A stretch of DNA of 64,000 bases from Aliivibrio sifiae (lineage in GTDB: Bacteria > Pseudomonadota > Gammaproteobacteria > Enterobacterales > Vibrionaceae). The DNA lies in NCBI RefSeq assembly GCF_002954715.1, contig NZ_MSCP01000002.1, positions 434,957-498,956 of the forward strand, given 5' to 3'. The position numbers and the translations under genes are program-made. Positions within the stretch are counted from its first letter, which is position 1. Each line of letters begins with the position of its first letter. Shown here one piece after another: positions 17,175 to 25,993 of the stretch. Below the pieces are notes generated by a model. The model did not search any database. It was not told the DNA's origin and was given only the letters and a program-made list of their open reading frames with translations.

Positions 17175-18431
17175 TTAGTTAAACTCATAAGAATTAAATA
17201 CAACTGTAGTTATAAAGTCTTTTTCCGTTTTTTGTATTTCAAATGGCCAATTCATTCGTTCACAGATCCGCTCTACAATCACTAAACCACAGCCATAACC
17301 TGCGTTATAGGTGTCATTGCCATCATGGCAATTAATGATACACAGGCGGTTATGCTTTAATGCAATTTGAATGTCTCCAACACTGTAACTAAATGCATTT
17401 TTAATCAGATTATTTATCACGACAGTAATAAAACTACTTGGAGCAAGGCAGGCATCACCTTCTTTAATTGAAAGTTCAGCGCCCATTTCTTGTTTAGCGA
17501 ATAGGGGTTCTAAGTGTTCTAATTGAGCTTGTAATATCTGATCGATTTGATATTGATGAAAATGATGACTTTCAATTTCTTGTTTACCGAGTAACAAAAA
17601 AGTCTCTGTTAACAGAGTCATTTCCTCACTGGCTTGATGCAAGCGGTTAATGGCTTTTAAAGCAACATTAGGTTGATTAGGAACTTTGGCTAATAAGTCG
17701 GCAGACCCTTGAATAACCATGATAGGCGTTCTTAATTCATGTGAAGCAAAGCGACTAAACTCTTTTTCTCGAGTAAAAAATTGGGCAATATGATGTTTAT
17801 TTTCTAGGAGGGTTCTTTCGATCTCCCGTGTTTCTTGATACTTAGTATCTACGGTGAAGTCATCGTACTCTGGCGACATAAGCTCCACTTTATGTTGAAT
17901 ATGGCGAAGAGGTAATGAAATGCTGCGGACAAAATAGATGCCGTATAAGATCATCAAAATAGTAGAGATACCACCAAGCGCCAAGGTTAATATGTGCAAG
18001 TTTGCTTCGTATTCATCTAAGTAATCATCGGAGTCATCTTGAAAGAGGACATATAATAAGCCAGAACCTGATGGGTGAGGCTTAACAATAAAATGTTTAT
18101 CTTCAATCCCGAGTTGCTGTTCGTAGAGTCCCGGTTTTTTATAGGAATTCAACCAAAGAGGGTGTTCTTGCTCACTCCAATACGTCGAGAATTCTTCTTC
18201 ATTAGGCAACGGCGTATTTTCGCCTAGCTGAGGGTATTTTCGAATGTATTGATTTGCTTCGGTATCAAGCCAATGATGAAGACTAATTATTTCTAATTGA
18301 TCTTCAGCTATGTAAATAACTGACCAAAATAAAGAGAACATTAAAAACGTTAGTATACCAAACGTCCAACGTATTTTTTTGAAGAAGCTTGGGTGTTTTA
18401 TTGTGTTATTTAAGTCGGTAACCTTTTCCAT
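17175..18431 (-). CDS. Two-component sensor histidine kinase
   Basis: A 418-residue membrane kinase with a transmembrane helix near 22-42, a periplasmic region of about 100 residues, a second helix near 145-168, a HAMP-like linker and a HisKA domain with the phosphoacceptor at H231 in FASHELRTP. The ATPase domain has the N box VVINNLIKNAF and a G box GYGCGLVIVERICERM. The periplasmic domain matches no family I recognise. The gene starts inside the end of the response-regulator gene (26-nt overlap), so the pair is cotranscribed and coupled. Signal unknown. Confidence 0.88.
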   Translation of the reverse strand: MEKVTDLNNTIKHPSFFKKIRWTFGILTFLMFSLFWSVIYIAEDQLEIISLHHWLDTEANQYIRKYPQLGENTPLPNEEEFSTYWSEQEHPLWLNSYKKPGLYEQQLGIEDKHFIVKPHPSGSGLLYVLFQDDSDDYLDEYEANLHILTLALGGISTILMILYGIYFVRSISLPLRHIQHKVELMSPEYDDFTVDTKYQETREIERTLLENKHHIAQFFTREKEFSRFASHELRTPIMVIQGSADLLAKVPNQPNVALKAINRLHQASEEMTLLTETFLLLGKQEIESHHFHQYQIDQILQAQLEHLEPLFAKQEMGAELSIKEGDACLAPSSFITVVINNLIKNAFSYSVGDIQIALKHNRLCIINCHDGNDTYNAGYGCGLVIVERICERMNWPFEIQKTEKDFITTVVFNSYEFN

Positions 18432-19071
18432 GAATCGTCTCTAGTCTTGGTGTGTCAAAGCCTTTATCAATGGCGTTTCTAATGGTGTATAAATGGCTTC
18501 GTAACGCATCACTTGATGGTGATTCATCACCCCAAACATGTTCGATAAGTTCATTTTTACTGACTATATCAGGCGCTTTTTTCATTAATAATGCAATGAT
18601 TTTTAATTGAATAGGGGCCAGTTTTATTAATTTTTGTTGACGAGATAAGGTGCCGGCTTTGATGTCCATATCCATATCTTTGAACGTCAGTTTGCCAATA
18701 TCGGTACGGCGACCGCGTTTAGATAACGCGAGTAAACGCATATGTAATTCTTCCATAGCGAAAGGTTTGACGAGGTAATCGTCCCCGCCGACTTCAAAAG
18801 CGTGAATTTTATCTTCAAGCGTATCTTTGGCTGTTAAAAATAGAATTGGAGTGCTGCAAGCATGATCGTGTCTTAATGATTCAACAGTACTGATACCATC
18901 TAATTTTGGCATCATGATGTCCATTACGATGACATCAAAGCTTTCTTTTTTTAGAATTTCAATCGCCGCAACGCCATGATAAGCACAGTCAATATCAATG
19001 CCTACCAACTCTAAATAGTCGGCAATGGTTTCTGCGACGTGGTGATTATCTTCAACAATTAATACTTTCAT
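18406..19071 (-). CDS. OmpR-family response regulator
   Basis: A 221-residue regulator. The receiver domain has the acidic pair in VEDNHH, phosphoacceptor D51 (VIVMDIMMPKLDG), the threonine in FLTAKD and the lysine in YLVKPFAMEE. A winged-helix DNA-binding domain follows (LIEHVWGDESPSSDALRSHL, ETIHGKGYRLK). It is the first gene of a two-gene operon with the overlapping sensor kinase. The divergent DUF5666 lipoprotein gene starts 81 nt away and is a natural candidate target. Confidence 0.9.
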   Translation of the reverse strand: MKVLIVEDNHHVAETIADYLELVGIDIDCAYHGVAAIEILKKESFDVIVMDIMMPKLDGISTVESLRHDHACSTPILFLTAKDTLEDKIHAFEVGGDDYLVKPFAMEELHMRLLALSKRGRRTDIGKLTFKDMDMDIKAGTLSRQQKLIKLAPIQLKIIALLMKKAPDIVSKNELIEHVWGDESPSSDALRSHLYTIRNAIDKGFDTPRLETIHGKGYRLK

Positions 19072-19152
19072 TTATCTCTTCACGAATCCTTCACACTCTT
19101 GCCTCTATATTACCCTTAGAAATTGAATTAATTATAAAAATTAGGTTAAAAA

Positions 19153-20040
19153 ATGAAGAAAGTCGCTATTTTATTATTAGGAACTGCTGTTTTAACGGGT
19201 TGTGGCTCTGATGACTCTGGTGATTCAAACGATCAGCGTGCATCAAGTTCATATATTGGTGCTATTGAAGCGGTTGATGCGAATGCTGATACGATGACAA
19301 TCAACTCTATGCCATTAAGTTTAGCTAGTACTCGTATTGAATTGAATGAACATAATGTTACTTCAAATGAACTTGCTGCAGGCATGCAGGTTGATGTGGA
19401 ATACGACAATGATATTGCTTATGAAGTTGATATTGATCCTGAAATTGTGGGTATGGTAACAGGAGTGACATCAACAACTATTACGGTTAATGGACAAACA
19501 CTTGACACTACGAAAGACTTTACATCGAATAATTTTGAAAATAAAAGAGTGATGCTGTTTGGTTATGCTGAACAAAATGGAAATTGGAAAATTAATGCAG
19601 CTTACGAAGTAGGCTCAATCCCAGTAGAAGATTTATATGAAGGTAAAATAACATCCATTGATAAGGCGAATAATTTTTTTAATATTGGAACAATGAAAGT
19701 TGATTATTCTAATGCAAGAATGGATCATGAAGATCTTGCTGAGTTAAATAATGGTGTCTGGGTTGAAATTGAAGGCAATTTTAATATAGATTTTATGGCT
19801 AACGATGTTGATGTTGAGAATGAACTTGATTTAGCTAATGCTGAAGTGGAAGGTTATGTAACTACTCTTAATTATGAAAAAACATCAATGACATTAAACG
19901 GTAAAACAGTAGTTGCGATTACTGAAAATACTCGTTTTGAAGATGGACTTAAAGAACAATTGAAAGTTGGTTCTAAAGTGGATGTTGATTTGATTAATAA
20001 CGCGGGTAAATTACAAGCCTCTGAAATCGAATTTGATTAA
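19153..20040 (+). CDS. DUF5666-type lipoprotein
   Basis: A 295-residue exported protein with a type II signal peptide: hydrophobic MKKVAILLLGTAVL then lipobox LTGC (C17). The acidic residue after the cysteine is preceded by Gly-Ser, so outer-membrane sorting is plausible. The mature part holds repeated beta-rich units of about 70 residues (for example YIGAIEAVDANADTMTINSM and YEGKITSIDKANNFFNIGTM), each pairing a short strand with a value-like loop, as in DUF5666 proteins. Function is unknown. It is divergent from the two-component operon, which suggests it is an output or accessory of that system. Confidence 0.75.
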   Translation: MKKVAILLLGTAVLTGCGSDDSGDSNDQRASSSYIGAIEAVDANADTMTINSMPLSLASTRIELNEHNVTSNELAAGMQVDVEYDNDIAYEVDIDPEIVGMVTGVTSTTITVNGQTLDTTKDFTSNNFENKRVMLFGYAEQNGNWKINAAYEVGSIPVEDLYEGKITSIDKANNFFNIGTMKVDYSNARMDHEDLAELNNGVWVEIEGNFNIDFMANDVDVENELDLANAEVEGYVTTLNYEKTSMTLNGKTVVAITENTRFEDGLKEQLKVGSKVDVDLINNAGKLQASEIEFD

Positions 20041-20061
20041 AGACATTATGTATTAAAAACG

Positions 20062-20095
20062 AACCACTGACTCTAACTGAGTCAGTGGTTTTTTG
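20062..20095 (+). terminator. Strong rho-independent terminator
   Basis: A perfect 12-bp stem AACCACTGACTC/GAGTCAGTGGTT with a 5-nt loop is followed by TTTTTTG. Confidence 0.92.
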
Positions 20096-20183
20096 TTTCT
20101 TATGCATGATCTAAAAAATAAATCATGACAAGAATCAAATTAGGATTACTATTTAGTTAAGAATGATGAAATAAGGAAACAAC

Positions 20184-21092
20184 ATGGCAGGGTTAAGTTT
20201 ATTAACACTATTAGATGATATTGCATCAGTACTTGATGATGTTGCTCTGATGTCGAAAGTGGCAGCAAAGAAAACAGCGGGTGTATTGGGCGATGATTTA
20301 GCGCTTAACGCACAACAAGTGTCTGGTGTTAGAGCTGAGCGAGAGATCCCTGTGGTATGGGGCGTTGCTAAAGGATCATTTAAGAATAAGTTAATTTTGG
20401 TTCCGGCAGCTTTGCTGATTAGTTCGATTGCCCCTTGGTTGATTACGCCATTATTATTGATTGGTGGTTTATTCCTTTGTTTTGAAGGCGCTGAGAAAAT
20501 TCATGAGAAATTCTTTCATCACCATGATGTAAAAGAAGATCATGAAAAAGAAAAGCAAACAAACCCAGAAGATATTGAAGATTATGAGCAGAAGAAGATA
20601 AAAGGGGCGATTCGTACCGATTTTATTTTATCTGCTGAGATCATTGTTATTGCGCTTGGAACAGTTCAAGGGCATCCGTTTATTACTCAAGTATTGGTCA
20701 TGAGCTTAATCGCAGTACTGATGACCATTGGCGTGTATGGCCTTGTTGCTGGTATCGTGAAAATGGATGACTTAGGCTTTTATCTACAGCGTAAAAGTGA
20801 TGGAAAGGGCATTTTGGGCTCTATTGGGAATGGACTTGTTGCAATGGCACCAAAGTTAATGAAGTTCTTAACGGTCGTTGGTACCATCGCTATGTTTTTA
20901 GTGGGTGGTGGTATTGTTGTCCACAGTATTCCATTTGTTCACCATGCACTAGAAAGCGTTGTTAGCTTACTTCCTAGCCTTCCTTATGTTGCGGCAACCT
21001 ATTTAACTATTGGTAATGGGATTATCGGTTTACTGAGTGGCTTTATTCTTCTTGGTGTTATTAGTATTTATCAGAAGATTAAATCTCAATAA
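20184..21092 (+). CDS. yedI: DUF808 family inner-membrane protein YedI
   Basis: A 302-residue membrane protein close to E. coli YedI throughout: LLTLLDDIASVLDDVALMSK and AAKKTAGVLGDDLALNAQQV at the N terminus, IKGAIRTDFILSAEIIVIALG in the middle and AMFLVGGGIVVHSIP near the end. There are about six to seven hydrophobic segments and a charged His/Glu/Lys-rich loop at residues 112-140. The function of the family is not established; it is sometimes described as a transporter-like protein. AAGGAA lies upstream of the start. It is convergent with the next gene, with 2 nt between stop codons. Confidence 0.92.
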   Translation: MAGLSLLTLLDDIASVLDDVALMSKVAAKKTAGVLGDDLALNAQQVSGVRAEREIPVVWGVAKGSFKNKLILVPAALLISSIAPWLITPLLLIGGLFLCFEGAEKIHEKFFHHHDVKEDHEKEKQTNPEDIEDYEQKKIKGAIRTDFILSAEIIVIALGTVQGHPFITQVLVMSLIAVLMTIGVYGLVAGIVKMDDLGFYLQRKSDGKGILGSIGNGLVAMAPKLMKFLTVVGTIAMFLVGGGIVVHSIPFVHHALESVVSLLPSLPYVAATYLTIGNGIIGLLSGFILLGVISIYQKIKSQ

Positions 21093-21094
21093 TT

Positions 21095-21469
21095 TTACTT
21101 GTTATCAGTAAACTTAATTGCAATGGCTTCGGCGTTACCACGTTCGAAGCCAGTTGTTCCTCCGCCTTTCACTCCCCAAGTACCTTCTTTGGATGCTCTA
21201 ACAATAATCGCATCTGCGCCCAGTTTTTCAGCTTCATCTTGCAGCTTTTTCACCATGCCTTCATTACTTCGGTCATGAAAGATAGTTTGTCCTGTTTGAG
21301 TATTTATTATTCCTAATTCGGTATACGTTCTTTCTGTTGGAGGACTATAAAATACCTCAACAGAATGAGACGTGACTTCGCTTTGGTTTGTTACTGTCGT
21401 TGTTTTTGCACAGCCTAAAAAGAATAAGCTTGAAGTGATAACGACGATTTTGATAAGAAGTTGATTCAT
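21095..21469 (-). CDS. Small putative lipoprotein
   Basis: A 124-residue exported protein. The signal peptide IKIVVITSSLFFLGC has a lipobox FLGC (C20), followed by KTTTVTNQSEVTSHSVEVFY. The mature domain includes a YTELGIINTQTGQTIFH strand and EAEKLGADAIIVRAS, a pattern seen in small alpha/beta lipoproteins of the DUF4156/RcsF-like type where the cell surface context is conserved but function is not known. Family assignment is tentative. AGAGG lies upstream of the ATG. Confidence 0.72.
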   Translation of the reverse strand: MNQLLIKIVVITSSLFFLGCAKTTTVTNQSEVTSHSVEVFYSPPTERTYTELGIINTQTGQTIFHDRSNEGMVKKLQDEAEKLGADAIIVRASKEGTWGVKGGGTTGFERGNAEAIAIKFTDNK

Positions 21470-21555
21470 AAGGTAGCCTCTAAAATAGATGTAACATCAC
21501 TTATTCATATTTTTAGTATAGGTGATATTTAAAATTGTTTTGAAGGTAGAAAATA

Positions 21556-21585
21556 AACAGCCGATGTTACTTACCATCGGCTGTT
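21556..21585 (-). terminator. Terminator after the alkyl sulfatase gene
   Basis: A perfect 11-bp stem AACAGCCGATG/CATCGGCTGTT with an 8-nt loop; on the minus strand it is followed by TATTTTC. Confidence 0.82.
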
Positions 21586-21614
21586 AATCTCTTTATTGGT
21601 AAAGGTTGATTAGA

Positions 21615-23666
21615 TTAATGTTTATGCGCTGTTTCGTATAACTCAGCATCTACTTCTTCGCCTTTTTCTGGGCGAGGAACAATTTCAAATTTAGCATCGG
21701 CATTAGTTAGTGAGTCAGTCAGTTTTTGTAGGACTGATTTGTCACCTTTGATCCCAGCACTTCCGTTTTCTAATAAGGTTGCTAGCGTTACTTGTTGAAG
21801 TAGGATTTTAGACACATCAGAACGATTGATTAATAATGTCGCATCAGCTTTCATTTCTTTATCAACTATAATGTTGTTTAAGTTACCGTTAGACATTTCC
21901 ACAAAATACGTTTCTTTTTCATCAGGAATGACGACATTTAATGTGAACGGTGTGTGCTGAGCTTTGATTGAATCAACGCGTACCGCTAAATAATCAAGTA
22001 AGTTTTCAATGGTCATATTTGCAAGTACATCTGGTGATGCGGTTTTAGGAGCACCAGGTAATGTACCTACACGCAATTCTTGAGCGCCTGTAAGATAAAT
22101 GTTTCTCCAACCTGCGCCTTCTGCTTGATAACCTAATTGCTCATAAGTATCAGCAAGTAATTTACGCGCCTCTACGTTTTTAGGTTCAACTTGAATCACT
22201 TTGTTTAGTGCGGTTGCAATAAAACGATATTCGCCTTTTTCAAAATCAGCTTCTGCTTTTTCTAGAATTAACTCACTGCCACCCATGTATTCAACAAATT
22301 TTGCTGATTCAGGTTTTACTGGCAGTGGGTTTAAGTTCGCAGGGTTCATGTCAAAGTAACCTAAATACATATTGTAAACAGCACGAGCATTATGAGAATA
22401 AGTACCGTGGTAACCATTGGTGTGCCACGTTTTTTGAATACTTTCTGGCATCACTGTGTAAATCTCATCGCCCATGTCTTGTAGAACAACGCCGTTATTT
22501 GCTAAGCGGAGTGTTTGATTATGAGTAAAGCCATAAGCATCACGTTGCATTTTTAGGTAATCAGAGATCTCTTCTGTTCCCCAGACTGGCGCTGAGTGAG
22601 AGGCAAAAAGGACGTCCGTTGTTGAGCCCCATGTCATTAGCATTTCGTTGATTTTTTTAGACCACTTTAAGCCATCACGAACTTTGGCACCGCGAAGCGT
22701 ATAAAGGTTGTGCATACCTTGGTACGTTAATTCACCCGTCCATAACGCTTTCATGCTTGGGATGTAAGTCACCATTTCTGACGCCGCTTCTGTACCTGAG
22801 GCATCCATAAATTGCATCTCTAAACCATCAATGCTCAGTGTTTCAATTTCTTCTTTATGGTTCAGTTCGTAATCAGGTAGTACATACGTAATCGCGCCTT
22901 TAGAAAGCCCTTTTGCTAATGCAGCATCCACAATGCCATGTTCGTGACGGTTAAGTGTTGCGCCGTATTGGTAAGCGGTACGGCGAGACATGGCGTTACC
23001 CGCCAAGACATTTTCATCAACGATTTCTTTGGTAATATGCTTAGAGCCGTACACTTTAACATCAGGGAAGGCTTCTTTAATCGCGCGAGATCCACCAAAA
23101 TGATCGGCATGAGAGTGAGAATAGATCATTGCAACAACAGGTAAGTTACCCCCTTCAGGCACATTTTCTTGGAAGAACTTCAGTGATTGCCCAGCAGATT
23201 CTTGGGTTAATAAGACGTCATAAGCGATCCAACCATTATCACTGCGGATAAAAGAGATAGAAGCTAAATCTGTTCCACGAACTTGGTAAATTTTTCCTGG
23301 AACGACTTCATAAAGTCCTTCTGCCGCTTGGTTTAATACCGCTTGGCGCCATAATGATGGGTTAACTGAATCTGGTGCGTTATCGGCGTTAGCCACTGAT
23401 GGGTCAATGAAATTAAAGCTATTACGGATAATGTCACCAGTTTTTTGATCAAATGAAGCGATAAGCCCACGGTTATTATTATCGAATGCTCGTGTATCAG
23501 AAAAGTTTAATGTTTTGGCAAACGCTTTGTTTTTTGCAATGGTTGTTTCGCTTGCTGATTTTCCGCCTTGTTTACCTATTTCACTAAAGTGTTCGTGATC
23601 GTGTTCAGCTGCAATAGCACCTAAAGGCATTGAAGAGATAATCATAGCCAAAATAGTTTTTTTCAT
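21615..23666 (-). CDS. Exported alkyl/aryl sulfatase, metallo-beta-lactamase fold (SdsA1/YjcS type)
   Basis: A 683-residue periplasmic enzyme with a cleavable signal peptide (MKKTILAMIISSMPLGAIAA). The catalytic domain carries the binuclear zinc motif MIYSHSHADHFGG near residue 182, with further ligands expected in EAASEMVTYIPS and FASHSAPVWG. A helical dimerisation domain and a C-terminal SCP2-like lipid-binding domain (about 560-670) complete the SdsA1/YjcS architecture. These enzymes hydrolyse primary alkyl sulfates such as dodecyl sulfate to alcohol and sulfate. AGGTGG precedes the ATG. The divergent LysR gene is the probable regulator. Confidence 0.9.
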   Translation of the reverse strand: MKKTILAMIISSMPLGAIAAEHDHEHFSEIGKQGGKSASETTIAKNKAFAKTLNFSDTRAFDNNNRGLIASFDQKTGDIIRNSFNFIDPSVANADNAPDSVNPSLWRQAVLNQAAEGLYEVVPGKIYQVRGTDLASISFIRSDNGWIAYDVLLTQESAGQSLKFFQENVPEGGNLPVVAMIYSHSHADHFGGSRAIKEAFPDVKVYGSKHITKEIVDENVLAGNAMSRRTAYQYGATLNRHEHGIVDAALAKGLSKGAITYVLPDYELNHKEEIETLSIDGLEMQFMDASGTEAASEMVTYIPSMKALWTGELTYQGMHNLYTLRGAKVRDGLKWSKKINEMLMTWGSTTDVLFASHSAPVWGTEEISDYLKMQRDAYGFTHNQTLRLANNGVVLQDMGDEIYTVMPESIQKTWHTNGYHGTYSHNARAVYNMYLGYFDMNPANLNPLPVKPESAKFVEYMGGSELILEKAEADFEKGEYRFIATALNKVIQVEPKNVEARKLLADTYEQLGYQAEGAGWRNIYLTGAQELRVGTLPGAPKTASPDVLANMTIENLLDYLAVRVDSIKAQHTPFTLNVVIPDEKETYFVEMSNGNLNNIIVDKEMKADATLLINRSDVSKILLQQVTLATLLENGSAGIKGDKSVLQKLTDSLTNADAKFEIVPRPEKGEEVDAELYETAHKH

Positions 23667-23865
23667 AAATCCACCTGTTTAAATTTATCAGTAAATTACG
23701 TTGAATATAAATACGTATGTGAGGTGATGAATTAATGCTTCAGCCTCAGTGTTGAAATCTATATTAGTGATCTCTATATATTTTAAAAATAGAGAAATCT
23801 GTATACTTAACATTTATAATATAAATGTATTGATGTGTTCAGTGAATGAGTTAGAGGAGTAAGAA

Positions 23866-24771
23866 ATGCCAAAGCAAAAAGATTTTGATATGAATTTATT
23901 ACGCGTTTTTGTGTCGGTATGTCAGACTGGTTCGTTTACTAAAGCAGCTGAAGAGTTAGATTTAACTCAATCCTCTGTGAGTAATGCGATTCGTCGATTA
24001 AAAAATGCCTTAGGAAATGAATTATTTATTCGTTCTGGTCGGGGAATAGAAGTGACAGCGTATGGTGAGAACCTATTTAAACAGGTTGAACCTGCCGTTA
24101 TGACATTAGCGAATGCGATTGATGAGGGCGATGTTTTTGATCCCTATTTAACCAAACGTACCTTTGTTATTTACGCATTAGAATCTGTTTTGCCTCAATT
24201 GCAAATTAGACTGCGTGAATTATTAAAAAATACGACGATTAAAGTAACGTTAAAAGAGTTACCGAGCAGCGATACTGAAATCATTGATGCATTAATGTTA
24301 GAAAGGGTTGATTTGGTATTAGACGTAGTAAAGCCAAGGCAGGCTTCTTTACAAAGCATGATCGTCTCAGAAGATAAAATTTGTTGTATTGCAAGAGTTG
24401 GGCATCCAAGAGTTGATGAGTCACTTGATGCGGATATGTTTTTTAAAGAAGAGCATGCTTTTTTGAATATGCGCCGTTTTAAACAAACGATGACCGATTA
24501 TTTATCTGAAGAAGTATTACCGAATAGAAAAATGGGAAGTGAACATACGTCTATGTTAGGAATGATGGCGTGTATTGCTCAATCGGATTTGATTGGTATT
24601 AATTCTGTTCGACTTGTTTCCCAATACCAACATAGCTTTGAATTGCAGAAATTGGTTCCTCCATTTTCTACAAAACCAATTAAAACGCATATGATTTGGC
24701 CGACTAAATTTGAGAATAACAAGGCAAACAAATGGCTGCGACAGTTAATTATCGCAGCCGAGAAGAGTTAA
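23866..24771 (+). CDS. LysR-family regulator, divergent from the alkyl sulfatase
   Basis: A 301-residue LysR-type regulator. The N-terminal winged helix has MNLLRVFVSVCQTGSFTKAA and TQSSVSNAIRRLKNALG, followed by LFIRSGRGIEVTAYG. The rest is a periplasmic-binding-protein-like effector domain. AGAGGAG lies upstream of the start. It faces the sulfatase gene across 199 nt, the classic arrangement in which a LysR protein controls its divergent neighbour, so regulation of sulfate-ester breakdown is inferred. The stop is 1 nt from that of the convergent acyltransferase gene. Confidence 0.9.
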   Translation: MPKQKDFDMNLLRVFVSVCQTGSFTKAAEELDLTQSSVSNAIRRLKNALGNELFIRSGRGIEVTAYGENLFKQVEPAVMTLANAIDEGDVFDPYLTKRTFVIYALESVLPQLQIRLRELLKNTTIKVTLKELPSSDTEIIDALMLERVDLVLDVVKPRQASLQSMIVSEDKICCIARVGHPRVDESLDADMFFKEEHAFLNMRRFKQTMTDYLSEEVLPNRKMGSEHTSMLGMMACIAQSDLIGINSVRLVSQYQHSFELQKLVPPFSTKPIKTHMIWPTKFENNKANKWLRQLIIAAEKS

Positions 24772-24772
24772 T

Positions 24773-25786
24773 TTAAGGAACAAGCCACGCTGTTTTTTTG
24801 GATTTAGATAGTAACCAGCTTAAAGCGAGGGCACCAGCGCCACTTAGCACAACCCAAACAGGAATAACCCACATAGGATTATGGCCGTCATACCATTGAA
24901 AATTCTTCATTGGCCATAAGAATAATGGATGGAGTAAGTAAATACCTAGGCTGTAGGTACTAATAAAACCAACGACAGTACGGGATTTATCAGACAGTGA
25001 TTCACCATAATAACGACACACAAAAAATAGCATCCCAGCTGCAGCAACGGTATTAATGGTTTTATACGATAACCATCTTCCAACCGTGTATTCACCCAGT
25101 AATACGCTTTGACTTATCACCATGTAAACGGTTGTCGATAATGCAGTTAACCCAATAATAAGCGCTATTATTGTGTTTTTCTGGGTTAGTTCTACTCGTT
25201 GATATAATGCATAACCCAGTAATAAGTAACCACTGTATAGCCAGATCTCAGTGCTCCACAACCCCTCAAATTTGGCTAGGAAGAAACAAGTGGTCAGTAA
25301 CCATATTCCAATGATGGAAAATAATGCCGTATTATCCAGTTTTTGTACCATCACGCGTAAGAAAGGGATAACAATGTAGAGTGGGATAAAATAGTAAAAG
25401 AATCCTAAATGATAATAGGTGTATTCAAAAGGAAGATCGATAAGAACACTTTTTGCTGATTCAAAATCATACCCTTGAGCAGCTAACCCTGAAAGCAATG
25501 CGTAAAATACAGACCAGAAAAGAAAAGGAACGAGTACTTTACCTAACCGTTTCTTTACATAATAAGGCGCGTTAAACTCCCGTTTATCACTTAACATTAA
25601 TGCCCCTGTGATCATGATGAATACAGGCACAGCCCAACGACTTAAGCTATTTACCGATACCGCAGTAGCCCATTGATCAAATGGAATGACGTTAAGCTCG
25701 TTTCTGTAGGGGGCAAGCACATGAATGGCGACTACTGCCACTGCAGCAATGCATCGTAATAAATCAAAAAAGAAGACTCTTCCCAT
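24773..25786 (-). CDS. Acyltransferase-3 family membrane protein (OafA/WecH type)
   Basis: A 337-residue integral membrane protein with about ten hydrophobic segments. The N terminus FFDLLRCIAAVAVVAIHVLAP carries the family's conserved arginine and histidine, and RWAVPVFIMITGALML is the second signature block. Members transfer acetyl or other acyl groups from cytoplasmic acyl-CoA to surface carbohydrates. The 330-residue length without a periplasmic SGNH domain fits the WecH/short OafA-like group. No polysaccharide locus surrounds it, so the acceptor cannot be named. Confidence 0.85.
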   Translation of the reverse strand: MGRVFFFDLLRCIAAVAVVAIHVLAPYRNELNVIPFDQWATAVSVNSLSRWAVPVFIMITGALMLSDKREFNAPYYVKKRLGKVLVPFLFWSVFYALLSGLAAQGYDFESAKSVLIDLPFEYTYYHLGFFYYFIPLYIVIPFLRVMVQKLDNTALFSIIGIWLLTTCFFLAKFEGLWSTEIWLYSGYLLLGYALYQRVELTQKNTIIALIIGLTALSTTVYMVISQSVLLGEYTVGRWLSYKTINTVAAAGMLFFVCRYYGESLSDKSRTVVGFISTYSLGIYLLHPLFLWPMKNFQWYDGHNPMWVIPVWVVLSGAGALALSWLLSKSKKTAWLVP

Positions 25787-25993
25787 CGTATTTCCTACTT
25801 ATTATTTATTTTGGTTAGTTTAGTTGTACTTTAAATAGCGCAATAAAGTGTCTGATTCATGTAAGGACATTGAAATATGTTAACTGCAACGTAAAGTGTT
25901 GCGGAAGATGATAAAACAACAAATATAAGCTAAAGTTAAAACAACTTGTTGGTATATTATTAACATATATTATCTGTGTATCAAGGAATAAAG

